Notes: generated from the letters alone by a model not told the origin. Shown: positions 34,451 to 46,124, counted from the stretch's first letter. The stretch is DNA of 64,000 bases from Thozetella sp. PMI_491 (GCA_021432635.1 MU270020.1:336054-400053); one strand, 5' to 3'. Translations and numbers: made by a program.

Positions 34451-37400
34451 TCATTGCTCTTCCCTGAAGATGGTCCCCAGACTCATTGACTCCCAATCAT
34501 CGTAATTGGGGCTGAGCTCATCCCAATCCAAATCCTTGAAGTGAGCTTCGATGACGACCAGGAAATTTTCAAAAGCTGCACCAGTATAGCCTGCTTGTTT
34601 CAGCGCGTCTCGCTCACGCCTTGCCCTTTGCGTCATGGCGATGTCATCCTGCTGCTGAAACTTTTCCGGACGGTTCTTGGCGACCCATGGATGTAAGCAT
34701 CGTAATCTACATGCCTCTATGGGTAGAAGCTGAGGTAATATTCGCTCGACGGTCCCCCACCAAGCCACCCAGAAGGCATTCGCATCTCCGTTGAAAGCAT
34801 TCCTTGCCCTTTCATACATGGACATAAATCCCTTCAACTGTTGAGCTAGTTCTAAGTGTTCCTGCTGCACATTAAATCTCTCATCCATATCCATATGGTC
34901 TGTAGCGCAGCAGGTATGTGCCATCCCGAGGCGTTCGAAGATCTCGAGCCGAGCAATGCTGGCATAGATTCTATCCTCAGTCTCTTTGTCGATAGACCAG
35001 GAGAAAAGCCACCTTCTTACTGATCTAGACTTCGTTGAGAAGTTAACGGGGTTACAAGCACCCCAATAACCCAGTCCAACAACGAGACATCGGCAGCGCC
35101 AGTAAATATGGGTAGCGAAACACCCGTTTTCTCCACAGAAACAATTACAGCTGTCGGTGACGAGATGAAGGCCGTTGGGGATATACTGTGATAGTTTTAC
35201 GATTGCTTCATTGGCAGAAATGCGCTTAATTTGGCTTGAGTTGCATGACCATTTACCCATAGCCATGAAGAATACTGCGGTCGGGTTCCTATCAGATGAT
35301 CTCCAAGGGCTGGCTCCTTTGCTAAGAAGCCAGAAGGGGATTCCAGGGGTTCGGAAAGGCCAAAGATTATCTTTTAAAGCTCTGAACAGGGCTGTCTCTC
35401 CTTGGTTGTCGGGTATATCTACATTGACGAAGCCAGCGTCGTAAATAGATTGGAATAAGTTGCAAACGGGTTGAGGCTCAGACAAGTCGCTATATCCCAG
35501 ATCGATGTTATACGGGGATGCTGAGCAATTAAGCGACGGACGAATCTTAACGACTTGCTCTATCAGATGGTATACCCGTTCAAAGTTAGTCTCTAGCAAG
35601 CCGCCCTCCTCGATCGTATTCTCGATATGCTCATTGGTAGACAGCGCCTGCATTGCGATGTCGCTGAATGCACTTCTACGGCGCGCGAACTCTTCTACCA
35701 CGATACCGTGTATCCCCGTGTTGTAGGAGCTAGCCGCACACGATAACATGCTTGGGTTGCTTTCTGCCGAGAATATGGAAGCTGGGGAGCCAAGAAGGAT
35801 GGCAACAGATTCAGCATCGTTCCGAACGCAGGCTAGTTCCATAGCGGGTATTACGTTAACACCCGTCTGGACGATGTATTGTAGGCCTTCATTCCAGCCA
35901 AGAGCAAGCTCGGCAGCTGTGAGGCCATGCGCTCGGGCAGGATTTAGCAGGAGGGGGATGTCAGATCCTTGTAGCAACCTTTGCAGGTAGGGCAGACAAC
36001 GGTTGATCACTGCCATTGCCACGTCATCGTATCCTAGACCTGAATCTAGATGAGCAAAGTATAATTATTCGGTATGTAGCTAACTATTTAGGAGTTTCGG
36101 CCGACTTCAGAGGAGTCGATACTTACTATGGATAATTTCAGGGTATTTAGCCATATGGTCAAGCCACCTGCTGCGACGGTAGATATTAATTCCCCACGGC
36201 GCATGATGTGGAATCGGACCAATATCTAAGAGGCCAGCTGTATATATTTGGCGATATAGAGGATCGAATTCTGAGTAAGCTCTCCAGTTGGCGCCCACTA
36301 GGATGCTTGTAAATAAGGCTGTGGCAGTATAATTCGTGATGCCCAAGAAATCTATGCAGAAATTAGAATCGTTTCAAATTATTCCGAAGGGAATACAGAG
36401 GAATGTAAAGATGCTCAAAGTTTACTTAAAGAAACAGGCTCCAATTCTCTGTCTAAGTTCCTTGCCATCAGTGAGGAGATATCTACCCCTGAAGAAATGA
36501 TTGTGGCCAAGAGAGCCTCCAGTGGTTTGTAGAAGTTGGCACACTGTCTCCCTAGCAACAGAATGATGAAGATAAATTCCTGCTCTTGTTAGAATTGTAG
36601 CTGTCTAGAAACCTTTAGCGTCGACTCACATGAAACATGGTGGCTCCATTCTCATCGGTGTCAACTCCGGAAGCCTTTCCATCTGTAATCAATCTATCAA
36701 AACAGAAGCGTAGATTCTCGAGCTGAGAATACGTAGATGGAATATCCCAAGTAAGGTCCACCAGGTCGTCATGCTGATAGATCATGGTGAGAGATTTCGA
36801 ATTAGCACGTCTCCGCCTCCTCATACGAGGGGAACATTCTTTAACAAATCCATCGAAGAGACGAAATATTGGGGATTCCTTTCGCCTTACTGTCCCATAG
36901 AATCGTAGAGACGGTGCTATGCTCCAGGCTCCGGGACCTGTGGTAACACTGAATATCACACGCATTGCCTTGTTGAGAAATGGATAGAGAAAAATGTCGA
37001 TAGAGTACTCCCAGTGCCGAAAACCTTGCTTATAATATGGACAGGCACTGTGATGTCCTGATGTCCGTTCCGACTTCAGTTGGCAACCCCAGACCCTTCG
37101 AGTCTCGTGAACATCGCCAAAACCCCAGCATCCGCATGGCACAGTTCTAGGTTGGCTCTGCCGATGCTTCATGGATATCCATGCATCGTTAAGACGACTA
37201 GGGTAACGTATCAACTGATAATAAGTTTGTCTCTCAAGTTCTCGCTTATCCGCATCTTTGAGATGGGCAGCTGTTCTCCTTGCCCTTTTGGAAATGGTAT
37301 TCTTTTGGCCGGTAATGATTCCTAGAAACTGCTCGCGAAATTCTCGGGATTCTCTAGAAGTTACTAAATCCGGCTTTCGCATTATAGCCTCTATATCTTG

Positions 37401-38218
37401 TTGTTCCAAGGTTATGGGGCGGTTGAGTTGGCCTTCAAACCTACGGATTGCCATCTGCAGTGAGGACAACTGGAGAGATAGGGCAGCAAAGGCTAATCGA
37501 TTTTCATCGCGGCTGTTTGCGATGAGCATTAGCTCCTGCTCTAACAATTCGCGCTGCCGGTCAATGCTTTGTTGGACTTCTTCAGCATGAGCGTTCATCT
37601 CGTCGGTCTTAATGAGAGTAGATTCGACCCGATCGCTGCCATGCATTAATTAGCAAGAGTAGGTAAAAATCGGATAAGAAAAACCTGCATCAATGTGGTC
37701 TGCATCTCCAGGACGGTCGTCTCCAACTCCCGGATGAGGTTAAGGTTCATTCTGTCCACATTCCGTGCTTTTTCCGCAATTGACGCCTCCAAAGTCAATG
37801 ATACAACCGCTCTCCAGTGTCTGTGTATTTTGAGCTTCGCCTTATCTATGAGGCCGCTAGGCGGTCGGCCATAGTCGTTTGCTGCTTCCAGCGGTGGATC
37901 AACTCCGATCGCCCTCTGTATTTCGGACCGTGTTGCGTCCATTGCCTGGCGCAACTCGGTTGCCGTGCGGGAGATCCGCATGAATTGGGATTCATCGAGA
38001 CGAGGACAGACACGAGAAGTATTTCCCATGAGTGTGTCACATAGGCCGTGTAGCCGCAAGGTAGACTTCTCAAGATAGTCCATATCTGCGTGTATTTTCG
38101 CTGGAATGTCACGCAGGTCACGAGCAAGCTTCACCGTGGCCAGCAAGGTTGTCGCAGCCTGGCCGATGCACTGCATACTCGCGGCGATAGCGCCGAGAAG
38201 GGTCAAGGGGTCAGCCAT
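34451..38218 (-). CDS. Ankyrin/STAND-type protein with fungal NACHT-associated N-terminus
   Basis: Five minus-strand exons (38218-37685, 37607-36630, 36579-36426, 36351-36127, 36039-34451) sum to 3480 nt, 1159 residues. Introns of 50-87 bp all have canonical borders. The start MADPLTLLGAIAASMQCIG is the helical domain that opens many fungal STAND and ankyrin proteins. A long coiled segment follows (residues 150-260). The Arg/Lys-rich region near 430-450 precedes degenerate ankyrin units such as TDENGATMFH, GLTAAELALGWNEGLQYIVQTG and DNQGETALFRALKD. A Cys-rich motif, CNCFCGENGC, lies about 240 residues from the C-terminus, as in other large Fusarium-type ankyrin proteins. No NACHT P-loop is visible, so the switch ATPase is absent or very divergent. 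The function is unknown; a self/non-self or stress-sensing role is inferred from the architecture. Confidence 0.78.
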
Positions 38219-38369
38219 AATGTTTGGCCAATCTTCGTAACTTTCCAGATTTATGATGTCGGTCTCTGGGTATGGGCTGGGCTAGAAGTGGATCGAGCCT
38301 TAGTTTTTGAAGCAAGAGAGACTTGGTGACCCCTCCAAGACAGCAGTCAGCCGAGGAGAAAGCCTACAA

Positions 38370-38590
38370 GGCTGCCGTCACATCTCAGCCAACCACGTGG
38401 GAATCTTTGCCGCCGCGGCTCGTATAGGAACTGCGCCAAGTGGCCCATCGCTGGCATTTTGGGGGTAGGCGTTGCGCCAATTGACCAATAGACTGGTACC
38501 GTCCCCAATTTTAAGAGGCGCTTCGTTGTTAGCGAGGAGATTTAAGGATAGCTCAGGAGGGATAGTAGTATTTGTTATTGCCAATGTCAC
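38370..38590 (-). pseudogene. S41-peptidase C-terminal fragment
   Basis: The minus strand reads ATG...NWRNAYPQNASDGPL, matching NWRNGYPQNAVDGPP in the intact S41 peptidase at 46.6-49.1 kb on the same strand. Directly after it, one frame over, comes QFLYEPRRQRF, matching QFVYEAANCKRF of the intact protein. The fragment is thus a frameshifted relic of about 70 codons from a paralogous secreted peptidase gene, lacking the catalytic part. It lies within the upstream region of the ankyrin/STAND gene. Confidence 0.7.
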
Positions 38591-39822
38591 TGAGAAATCT
38601 CGTAGTTGGCTGAAGTCAAGGACTTAGTCCCCTCGACGCCCTGTAGCCTGTATGGGCGCATGGGCGTCTTGAGAGGGCAGTCACCAAAGGCAACGGTTTT
38701 CAATTCAAGCCGGCCAAGTGTGGCTCCAAACTCTATAAACTGCCGTGGCTTTACTAACGTTAAAGCGTTAGTTAGTAAAATAGCTTGATTGCTAGTTCTA
38801 ATTAAATATAACTAAACTGGTAAAGTAATGCAAAGGGAAATAACCCGCCATCAATATAATACAGTCGCTATTCTATTATAGGAAATATTAGTACCTAGAG
38901 AATAACCCTGGCGGCATCGATACGGACAAAATGTCTCGCAGCCCCGAGGCCTAGGCAGAAATTGGAGCGGGTATTGGATCTGGTAACAATGATTGTCTGA
39001 CTAGCAAAATTCTTGGTGAGGACGGGGAGCTTGACAAACCACTGCAAAACGAAGAAGGATGCTACGTAGGTCAGAGGGGGCCCATTCTGTTTGCGAATCC
39101 GTGAAAGCTTTTCTCTTTTTTCTGACTAGGTCTTGCAGGGCAGGAGATAGGTACACGTCTCTCGCCTAGTGGTAAAGACCTTCCGGCTCACCTCCCAGGG
39201 ACTTAGGTAGTGGCAACCGCGTGCGGTGCCCCACGACCATCAGTGCTCGCGCTGAGGCCCTTCTGAGCCGTGCTCTGGCCCTTACAGCTGTTTGGGCTAT
39301 TTCCAAGCCTCATCTTTGTTGTGGCCCAAACGGTACACGTCACGCAGGAAGTTGGATAGGTTGCCGCCTCTAAATAGGTCAAGAAGTGTGCTAAAAATCT
39401 GTAGTTATACCCACTTTCAGCGTTTCCAACAGCTCATATCAGGAACCCGGAATTAGTCTGTAATAAAAGGCTTTCTTTTCCTATGTCCATAGATAAAAAA
39501 TTCATGTTGAAAATATTTTCTACGCTTCTAAGGCCTGATCGACTCGCCCACTTCGCCTTACTTTTTCTTACTTCTAGCAAGCCAATATATTAGAAAGTTA
39601 GGTCAGGAGGGGCAACTAGACACGCTAACCTCTTCGGCTATTTTTTTTCCACTTTTTATCGGAGGTATAATAAGTTATCTAGGTAATCTAGCTAGATTTA
39701 TAAGTACATCTTACGTATTATACGAAACCAGGCTATAAAATCTACTGTACTATTGAAAGAGAGAAGGACTCCGTGGTCTGTGAAAACACGTGGTATCCTT
39801 GAACATACCACACAAAACGCAA

Positions 39823-39856
39823 ACAAACACACACACATACACACACACACACACAA
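39823..39856 (+). repeat. CA-dinucleotide microsatellite
   Basis: A run of CA units, interrupted by a single CATA, spans about 34 bases. It is a simple sequence repeat with no visible link to a gene. Confidence 0.9.
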
Positions 39857-40945
39857 GACCCTCTTAGTCTAGTAGCCGCAACGTGGAACCAATGCCTCTA
39901 TCCTCGTGATACACTTGGCAGGGCCACTGAAACGACGTGAGTCTCGTGGTACGGTGGGAAGCAAGTAAAGCGAAGATAAAAGGAGGCTCCCTGAGCTCTT
40001 ATCAAGGCATGAAGAATAGCGCGAGGCCCTGTAATGAAAGCAAAGGAGTGTATTGAGTTAGGTTGACTAAGGAATATTAAAGTGTAAACTGGTGACGATC
40101 CGTGACGATAATGATCATGGTGGTGGTAGTAATCGTGATGAAGGAAAGCAAAGAAGGCGATACCTCACGTGATAAAGCCAACCTAGTCCTTAACTAGGCC
40201 GAGAGAAATCCTCCATAAAAACTGGCCTGGCACGCTACTATATATATATAGGAGTTTGGCACGTTTATAGTTCCAACATAGTGCAACAACGGGCTGTATC
40301 TCCGTATCTATGCGCAAAGGTAACACCGGATAGACCGCCTGCGCAATAAATTTACTCTTTAGACTCACGCTAATGATGCCTTGGGGAGGGGATGTATTTA
40401 TCATAACGTGAATGCAGACATAGTGAGTGTATAAAGTCAGGGTTGCTGCCGTTTGATCTATTTGGGACATAAAACAGGTTGGACACAGCAAGTAGTGTCC
40501 TAATCTTGATTGTGAAGTTTTTTACTTTCCTTATCTATTGTCATAAATCGAGTTTTGCCGTCATACGAATGCATACCCTTTGGGTTCCTTGGGCAGGGTG
40601 GGAGCAAGGGATTCGACCTGAGGAAATAAAGTCCAGTCTACTCCGTTCGAACCATCGACCCGATCTGAGCTGAAGAACTGCACAAAGCCGTTGTAAATGA
40701 CTATGCTTCCCTTAGGCTCTGATCGGCCCCCGTACTTCAATAAGCTTTCAACCAGTCATATATTCTTGAATAGTTGTTGTTTGTGTTCTAACTGTTGCCC
40801 GGATCATCTAGTATTTATCTACCTATATAACATATTCTTTGGTGAATTACTGTTTATAAAGTGATTCCTAGTACGCTGACCAGTATACCGGCGAGGATAG
40901 GCGGTGCCTTGAGAGCTCCAGCAGCGGACCTAGTGGACGGCGGGC

Positions 40946-41200
40946 TCAAGGTGGTTGCTCAGCCGACCGCGATCTTCGTAGCAGAAAAGCCTGTGTGTTT
41001 ACTGTCGTCGTCCCCTCGGGCGACGTAGTGGTAGATGACGCAGTGGATATGGAGTTTATACAGAAGATACTTCCGATTTCCACACGGTTAGTAGACAAAC
41101 CTGCAGGGTTAGTGCTAGTAAACAGCTGGTTCCCGGGCTCGGTGCTATAGGTGTCCTGGAAAGCCCGACAGGCGATGCTGGTGAGGTTGACGCCGTTATA
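40946..41200 (-). pseudogene. Possible orphan exon of a small secreted-type protein
   Basis: On the minus strand an uninterrupted frame of about 84 codons encodes NGVNLTSIACRAFQDTYS, then NQLFTSTNPAGLSTN and VEIGSIFCINSIS, ending at TGA 40948-40946. Codon use is balanced, and the paired cysteines and Ser/Thr-rich composition are typical of fungal small secreted proteins. There is no ATG or signal peptide in the same frame. A short upstream open stretch near 41,320-41,345 (LTFNICEPP) could be an earlier exon. I do not recognise the family, and the segment may be a chance open frame. Confidence 0.3.
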
Positions 41201-41817
41201 TTTATATATGCCTAAGGCTATAGGTTGTTGGTTATTTATATGTATGTGAATAAAATGCTAGACTAGGAGTATATACCTGTTAGAATTAGTGGTATTTCTA
41301 TTATACTATAGGTATCGGTCTCCTGGGCGGCTCACAGATATTAAAGGTGAGGGAATAAAAGCTATATTATACCTTGGCTATAGAAACTAATTTTTATTAA
41401 AGCGAAGTTCACGCAGGAGGCTCCTACACAGGAACGTTTTACGCCAGGTGACTCTCATGCAGCCTACAGACTGAAAGGCTAAGATAGGCGCAAAGAGTAG
41501 GCTAGACTTTAGGCTATCAGAGTTTAGAAAGTCCAGCTTCAACTCAACGAGTATGCTCTCCTCCTAAGCAATCAGCCCTTTGATACACCGATATCATTAA
41601 TATCAATGCCATCTTATCATTTTTTTGGTTCTATTGTACATGTGGAATTATTTCCATCCACTCTACGGTCATATAAACAGATTTCGACATGCTCCGTAAG
41701 CTGAAAAAGGATTCGATGCTGAGCGCAGTTCGAGCAACCAAGTAAAGGCCAGAACTTAGTGCCCCAGATAAGTCCAGTGCATGCCTTCGCCACCACATGT
41801 CTGACTCTTTAGCTTCA

Positions 41818-42551
41818 TTAACCCAGATACCTAAGATTGTAGGTGTGTAATCGTACCCCGGTTTGACGGATAAAACCTCGACAAGGCCCCATATAAATAA
41901 GATAGTCCATAGACAAGCACTTGAGGCTCGCTATAGATACAGCTCCCATAATGTTGGAAACTCGAAGTTCCATCTTGCTAAATGAACTGTAGGATACAAT
42001 ACGGAAAGGACCCGACAGAGAACGGCCATTCGAATTGTCATAGGTGGTACGATGTAATCGTTCGGGATGCGTTGAAGCGGACGAGTGTGGAGGCCGCCGA
42101 AGTTCCGAAGTCTCTTCCGGCGATTCCAGACATTCCAACCTGACTGTTCCACAAAGTCCATTGGTGTGTCTTGCCAATGTATTTCGGCGGCTGGGCCGGC
42201 GTCCTGGAGGATTTGGGATATAGGTGTTTCCATATGGATATAGACGGGTATTCCAACATCTTTGGGCTTCTCCAACCAGAAAAGGAATGTCGCAGTCGTG
42301 CAAGTTAAGAATGCAGCTGTCAGAGTCTCCAAGCATGATATCCCTAGATTCTGAGCACTGTGCGCAATAATCTCGACGACTACGTAAATGCTTTGGACAC
42401 CTGCAGCGAACTTAGCGAATCGATCAGACTTGCTTTTCTCCCAAATGTTCTTGGAATCGATCGACGGAGCAGCGATGTAACCTTTAGAAACCAGATAAAG
42501 GAACGCACGTGAGTTGATTGGAAAAGCCGATGAATCTGGTGGCGCGAGCAT
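41818..42551 (-). pseudogene. Fragment of a fungal polytopic membrane protein
   Basis: The minus strand encodes KGYIAAPSIDSKNIWEKSKS, then RFAKFAAGVQSIYVVVEII, FLFWLEKPKDVGIPVYIHME and a trailing hydrophobic part, a recognisable C-terminal half of a widespread Pezizomycotina integral-membrane family of unknown function (typical core: Ser-Lys-Ser-Asp, a central helix, FFWLxKPLDV). The coding signal moves between two frames near 42,000, and the N-terminal half is missing: the frame starts without an ATG at about 42,550, where a plus-strand gene fragment begins. I take it as a truncated relic. Confidence 0.55.
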
Positions 42552-43215
42552 GAAACCGCCGCTATCAGCAAAGAACTCCCGCTATCACCCTTGGCTATGG
42601 GGCTTTTTTTTATTTGCCTACCCATTCTCATCATGTAATATACGGCAGTGGTTCTGCGCCATATGGCAAGGATTTCCCCATTATGTTGTAGGAATTCAGT
42701 ATTTTTTAGCAAACATGATCCAGTCCAGATCTTACGCTCAAACCCCCCTCTCCCGACCGTTGGCACAAGATATTACAACACTCTCTAGCGCTTACAACTT
42801 TTCATTTAATATCGCCGCAACGACGCAAATATTCGTATTTTCGATTTTAGGAGCTATAGCCACTTTCCCAACTCTATTCCCGCCTCTACTAGCGGAGACC
42901 CTGACACCAACGAAGGTCTTCAAGCCAGGGCCATTTTTTTCTTTTAAACCCCTGTCATCCATAGCCACCGGAATGCACACATGGCTACTTTATGACCAAT
43001 ACGTTGGATCAACAGCTGGTATCATCTGGGCCATGATTCTATATAATATGTCACGAAGTTCTCCTTTGGGTTGGAGAGGGTCATTATCTCTATGGTTAGA
43101 GGTTTTCGGGTGGTTTATCATAGGAGGGCCAGCGGGAGCCATAGACCGACTATTGCAGAAGCGAGATCTTGAGGCGTTGCTAAGAGCCAATTCATCACGC
43201 AGAAAGGTCAATTGA
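42550..43215 (+). pseudogene. C-terminal part of a second polytopic membrane protein
   Basis: An open frame of 221 codons from an ATG encodes at least five hydrophobic segments: WLWGFFLFAYPF, FVFSILGAIATFPTLFPPLL, HTWLLYDQYVGSTAGIIWAM and LWLEVFGWFIIGGPAGAI. It resembles the C-terminal half of polytopic proteins found in fungal terpenoid clusters, but I cannot name the family securely. It lacks the expected N-terminal spans, and its 5' end coincides with the truncation point of the opposite-strand fragment, suggesting a breakpoint. It could still be expressed. Confidence 0.45.
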
Positions 43216-43340
43216 GATAAAAGGAAGAGGACTGAAGCAGAATTCACTTCCAACGATACACTATAGTCCAATATGTTCCGATCCCCCGTTTGAACCAGTA
43301 ACTCGTACCTTAGACTTCGAATCAAAAATGAAGCATTTCT

Positions 43341-44080
43341 ATGAGAGTTTATACTTCAGATCCATGCCCAACCGCAATATATGCTCCTCAACAAGACATT
43401 CTCGTACCGCAGCTTACAGTTCGAGAGAACTTCTGGAACTCCGCACGCATTCGCCTTCCATCACTGTGGACTGACGAAGAATGCGAAGCCTACATTGACG
43501 AGTTGATATCACTTCTTGGCCTTGTGTCGGTTCAAGATAGCGTTATTAGCTATCCGTCTTCGTCACTCAAATCAGGTGGCCAGCGTAAAAGGGTTAGCAT
43601 CGGGATTGAACTTGCAGCAGCACCAATAGTACTCTTTCTTGATGAGCCGACATCAGGATTGGATGCGACTATAGCATTAACCACTGTGATGATACTTAAA
43701 GCGCTATCACAGCAAGGTGTAACAATTATATGCATCATACACCAGCCACGACCCGAGATTCTTGATCTGCTAGACGGTATTCACCTCTTAAGTGACGGCT
43801 ACCAAGTCTACCACGGGAAAACAAGCGAAATGGCGACTCATTTTGAAAGCCTGGGTTTCGACTGGGTATGCGATTAGACATTGCGGACACTGTCTTGGAT
43901 ATCGTATCCGCGCAAGCATGAGAGGGTCGACCATATAAGTGGGTCGATCACTCGTTTTGCTTTCTCGCTCCTCTCTCACAGCTTCTACATTATCTTTGCA
44001 GGCTTTTACTCTAGCTTCATTGGCCGCTATGGCTGTGCTAGTGGCCAGCCTTGCACTAGCACCCCTAGCTTGCAGTAGTG
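43341..44080 (+). pseudogene. Truncated ABCG half-transporter (nucleotide-binding domain only)
   Basis: The frame opening near 43,341 reads PTAIYAPQQDILVPQLTVRE, then SARIRLPSLWTDEE, the ABC signature SGGQRKRVSIG, Walker [14 protein letters not shown] and the switch HQPRPEI. The Walker A loop and everything before the Q-loop are missing, so the domain begins abruptly. The frame stops at 43877. A shifted frame continues with DIVSAQA-like and hydrophobic sequence (FAFSLLSHSFYIIFAGFYSS) toward the transposon at 44,166. Relatives are fungal ABCG transporters of the White-like type. Without Walker A this copy cannot hydrolyse ATP. Confidence 0.7.
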
Positions 44081-44165
44081 GCTCTGTCTTGGGCAGCCAG
44101 TTGCTTTGACTAGATTAGATATACTGCTACCCGTTGCTGCTATATATGGGTCCACGCAGACAGTA

Positions 44166-44209
44166 AGTCGACCTACGTGCCAACCGCCCACCCCCCTCAA
44201 CCGCCCACC
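44166..44209 (+). repeat. Left terminal inverted repeat of the Pogo-type element
   Basis: Begins AGTCGACCTACGTGCCAACC and continues with two CAACCGCCCACC-type subrepeats. It matches the reverse complement of 46079-46122 at 42 of 44 positions by eye. Confidence 0.88.
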
Positions 44210-46078
44210 TCAAATCCACACCAGCCATATGGACCACATATAGTAAAACAGCCACAACTCAGTCAAATTTTACTCTGTAAACATAAAAACTAGTGCAATC
44301 TGCTTATTATACAGTAGCTCGTTCAACCAGTATAAGAGGACCCGGTTAGATCTTTGTTTTACCGGCGCTGACCACGCCATGGTAGCTCCACAACATACTC
44401 GCTTCTAGATGACTCCTCCTCCTCGTCAGTAGCTATATTAATACACTCTGCTATAGTTAAAGCTTTAACGGTATATTATATAGGTTCTTTATTACGTTGA
44501 GCAAGTATATCGCTAAGAGTAATAAAGCATTTGTTTAGATTTGGTTTTATAGACTTCCTTTTCCTTGGCTTAGCTAGTTCTAGTTTCTCTTAGAGAGTGA
44601 CTAACTCTCTCACTTGTGTAACAAGTGTAACATTAAGGTTGTTAAGTTGCCTAGTAATCTTCTTTATTATTTAGTATATTATAGGGCTTATACCCTTATA
44701 TTATAGCAACTACTAGATATCTATACTACTTTTTAGTGTATTAATGCCTAAAAAGAGTAAGAGAGGGGGGGTTATAACCCAGGGCTTTAAACGAGTTAAT
44801 ACCTATAGGGATATAAGTAGCTTCTATCTATTAACTAGCTAGAGACTAGTTGCTTACTAGTTAGAGAGTATATTCTCTTTCTAGAGGCTAACTGTATAAG
44901 CTTTAAAGTATAACTTAAAAAACCTAAGCTTCCTAATATAATCCTTATTTATACTAGCTATAAATATATTTATAAGTGACTAGTATTAAGCTTTAAGACT
45001 TAAGAAACAGCCTAAATCTAGTGGCTAGATAATATAAGAGGTATAGATAGGTAAGAACAATAGATATATATTATAGAGGAAGTATATAGTAAGGAAGTTA
45101 TTAGTCTAATAGGATCTATAGCTATCTAATATAAGAAGCTAGGCAGTTAAAGAATCTTTAGGGTTAGTTTATATAAGAAAGACCTTCTCTAGCTACTTAA
45201 TAACAATCTTATTACTAGTCCACTTATTATTAGAGACTATTACCTGTTAAGTAAAGTACTGATAAAGTATCTTATTATAAAACTATTAATCCTAGACCTG
45301 TTTCTCCTTTAGGATTACCAGGGGATTAAGGTATTATCCTCTGGCAGAGATATATTTAATGATAGAGATCTAAGAGTATAAGGTATTAACTTTAAGGGGA
45401 GTTATAGTCTTTCTAAGGCTAGTTAAGGCCCTAATAATAAGACTATTCCCCCTTTAACCCTTTATAAGGCCCCTTTTATTAGTATTATACCTATTCTCTA
45501 AGAGGATCTAACTTATAGTCTTATATAGTTTAAACAACTGGTTAATATTATTAAGGCAGGCTGTATTTACTCTGGCCCACTTAATACAACGACTAAGCTT
45601 TGTTTTAAGGACAGGCTAACGTTTAAGGAAGGTCGTGGTCTATCGCTAGCTAAGAGGATTATTATCCCCCTTCCTCGCTAGGATCTGGATCACTAAAGCA
45701 TATAGTTAAGAGTGGGTTAGAGTAAAACCAAGGGATTCCTAAGGTAAAATCCACTTAACTAGGCATTCTTTAGCCTCTAGAGATACCCTCTGCCGACGCT
45801 AGGCCTCCTCCTCCCGAGGGGAGCTTCCATAGATACAACCGCAGAACATACTCCAAGGGACCTTCCAAATCTAACTTGCCTTACGGACTAACGTGCCATC
45901 ATCGATATCAGCAACGGCCAAAGAGAAATCTGAACTAGTATAAGAAGCTATAAAAGTAATGAAAAGATAACGATTCCAATGAGCTACTTACCGTATCGAT
46001 CGAGCGCGTGGATCTTATATAGTGGTGGTTGGTATCAAGGGGGTGAGGGAGAGACGCGTCGGCGCGTTGGCATGTAAG

Positions 46079-46122
46079 GGTGGGCGGTTGAGGGGGGTGG
46101 GCGGTTGGCACGTAAGTCCACT
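46079..46122 (-). repeat. Right terminal inverted repeat of the Pogo-type element
   Basis: The reverse complement begins AGTGGACTTACGTGCCAACC and pairs with the left repeat at 44166-44209. It is followed directly by the TA duplication. Confidence 0.88.
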
Positions 46123-46124
46123 TA

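Larger units (their letters stand above)
38219..41817. other. Gene-poor stretch with relics
   Basis: This 3.6-kb stretch contains the S41 fragment (38378-38590), a CA microsatellite (39823-39856) and a possible orphan exon (40946-41200), annotated separately. Between them the sequence is stop-rich in all frames. I found no intact gene or inverted-repeat element. Confidence 0.5.
44164..46124 (-). mobile_element. Degenerate Pogo/Fot-type DNA transposon with TA target duplication
   Basis: The element proper spans 44166-46122 (1957 bp), near the 1.9 kb typical of Fot1/Pot2. It is bounded by 44-bp inverted repeats that differ at two positions by my alignment, and by TA on both sides (44164-44165 and 46123-46124), the Tc1/mariner-Pogo target. 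Inside, the minus strand near 44,580-44,365 encodes LAKPRKRKSIKPNLNKCF, TLSDILAQRNKEPI and VKALTIAECINIATDEEEES, the C-terminal tail of a Pogo-like transposase next to the left repeat. The rest is AT-rich and stop-rich, so the transposase is dead. Strong AT bias confined to the interior, with well-kept ends, would fit repeat-induced point mutation. Confidence 0.82.

Noticed and set aside
36605-36629. 25-bp intron joining exons 2 and 3 of the ankyrin/STAND gene
   Set aside because: Far too short. The 50-bp intron (36580-36629), joined with the GTAAAC donor at 36425, keeps the frame through all later exons.
39150-39250. tRNA-like A-box (TCGCCTAGTGGTAAAG)
   Set aside because: No B-box at proper distance and no cloverleaf could be folded by eye, so it is neither a tRNA nor a supportable SINE.
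40575-40670. TTCGA-containing stretches resembling tRNA T-loops
   Set aside because: Two T-loop-like motifs occur, but there are no matching stems or anticodon arm on either strand.
44200-46000. AT-rich interior as a separate set of non-coding genes
   Set aside because: It lies between matching inverted repeats and carries transposase remnants, so it is explained as decayed transposon.
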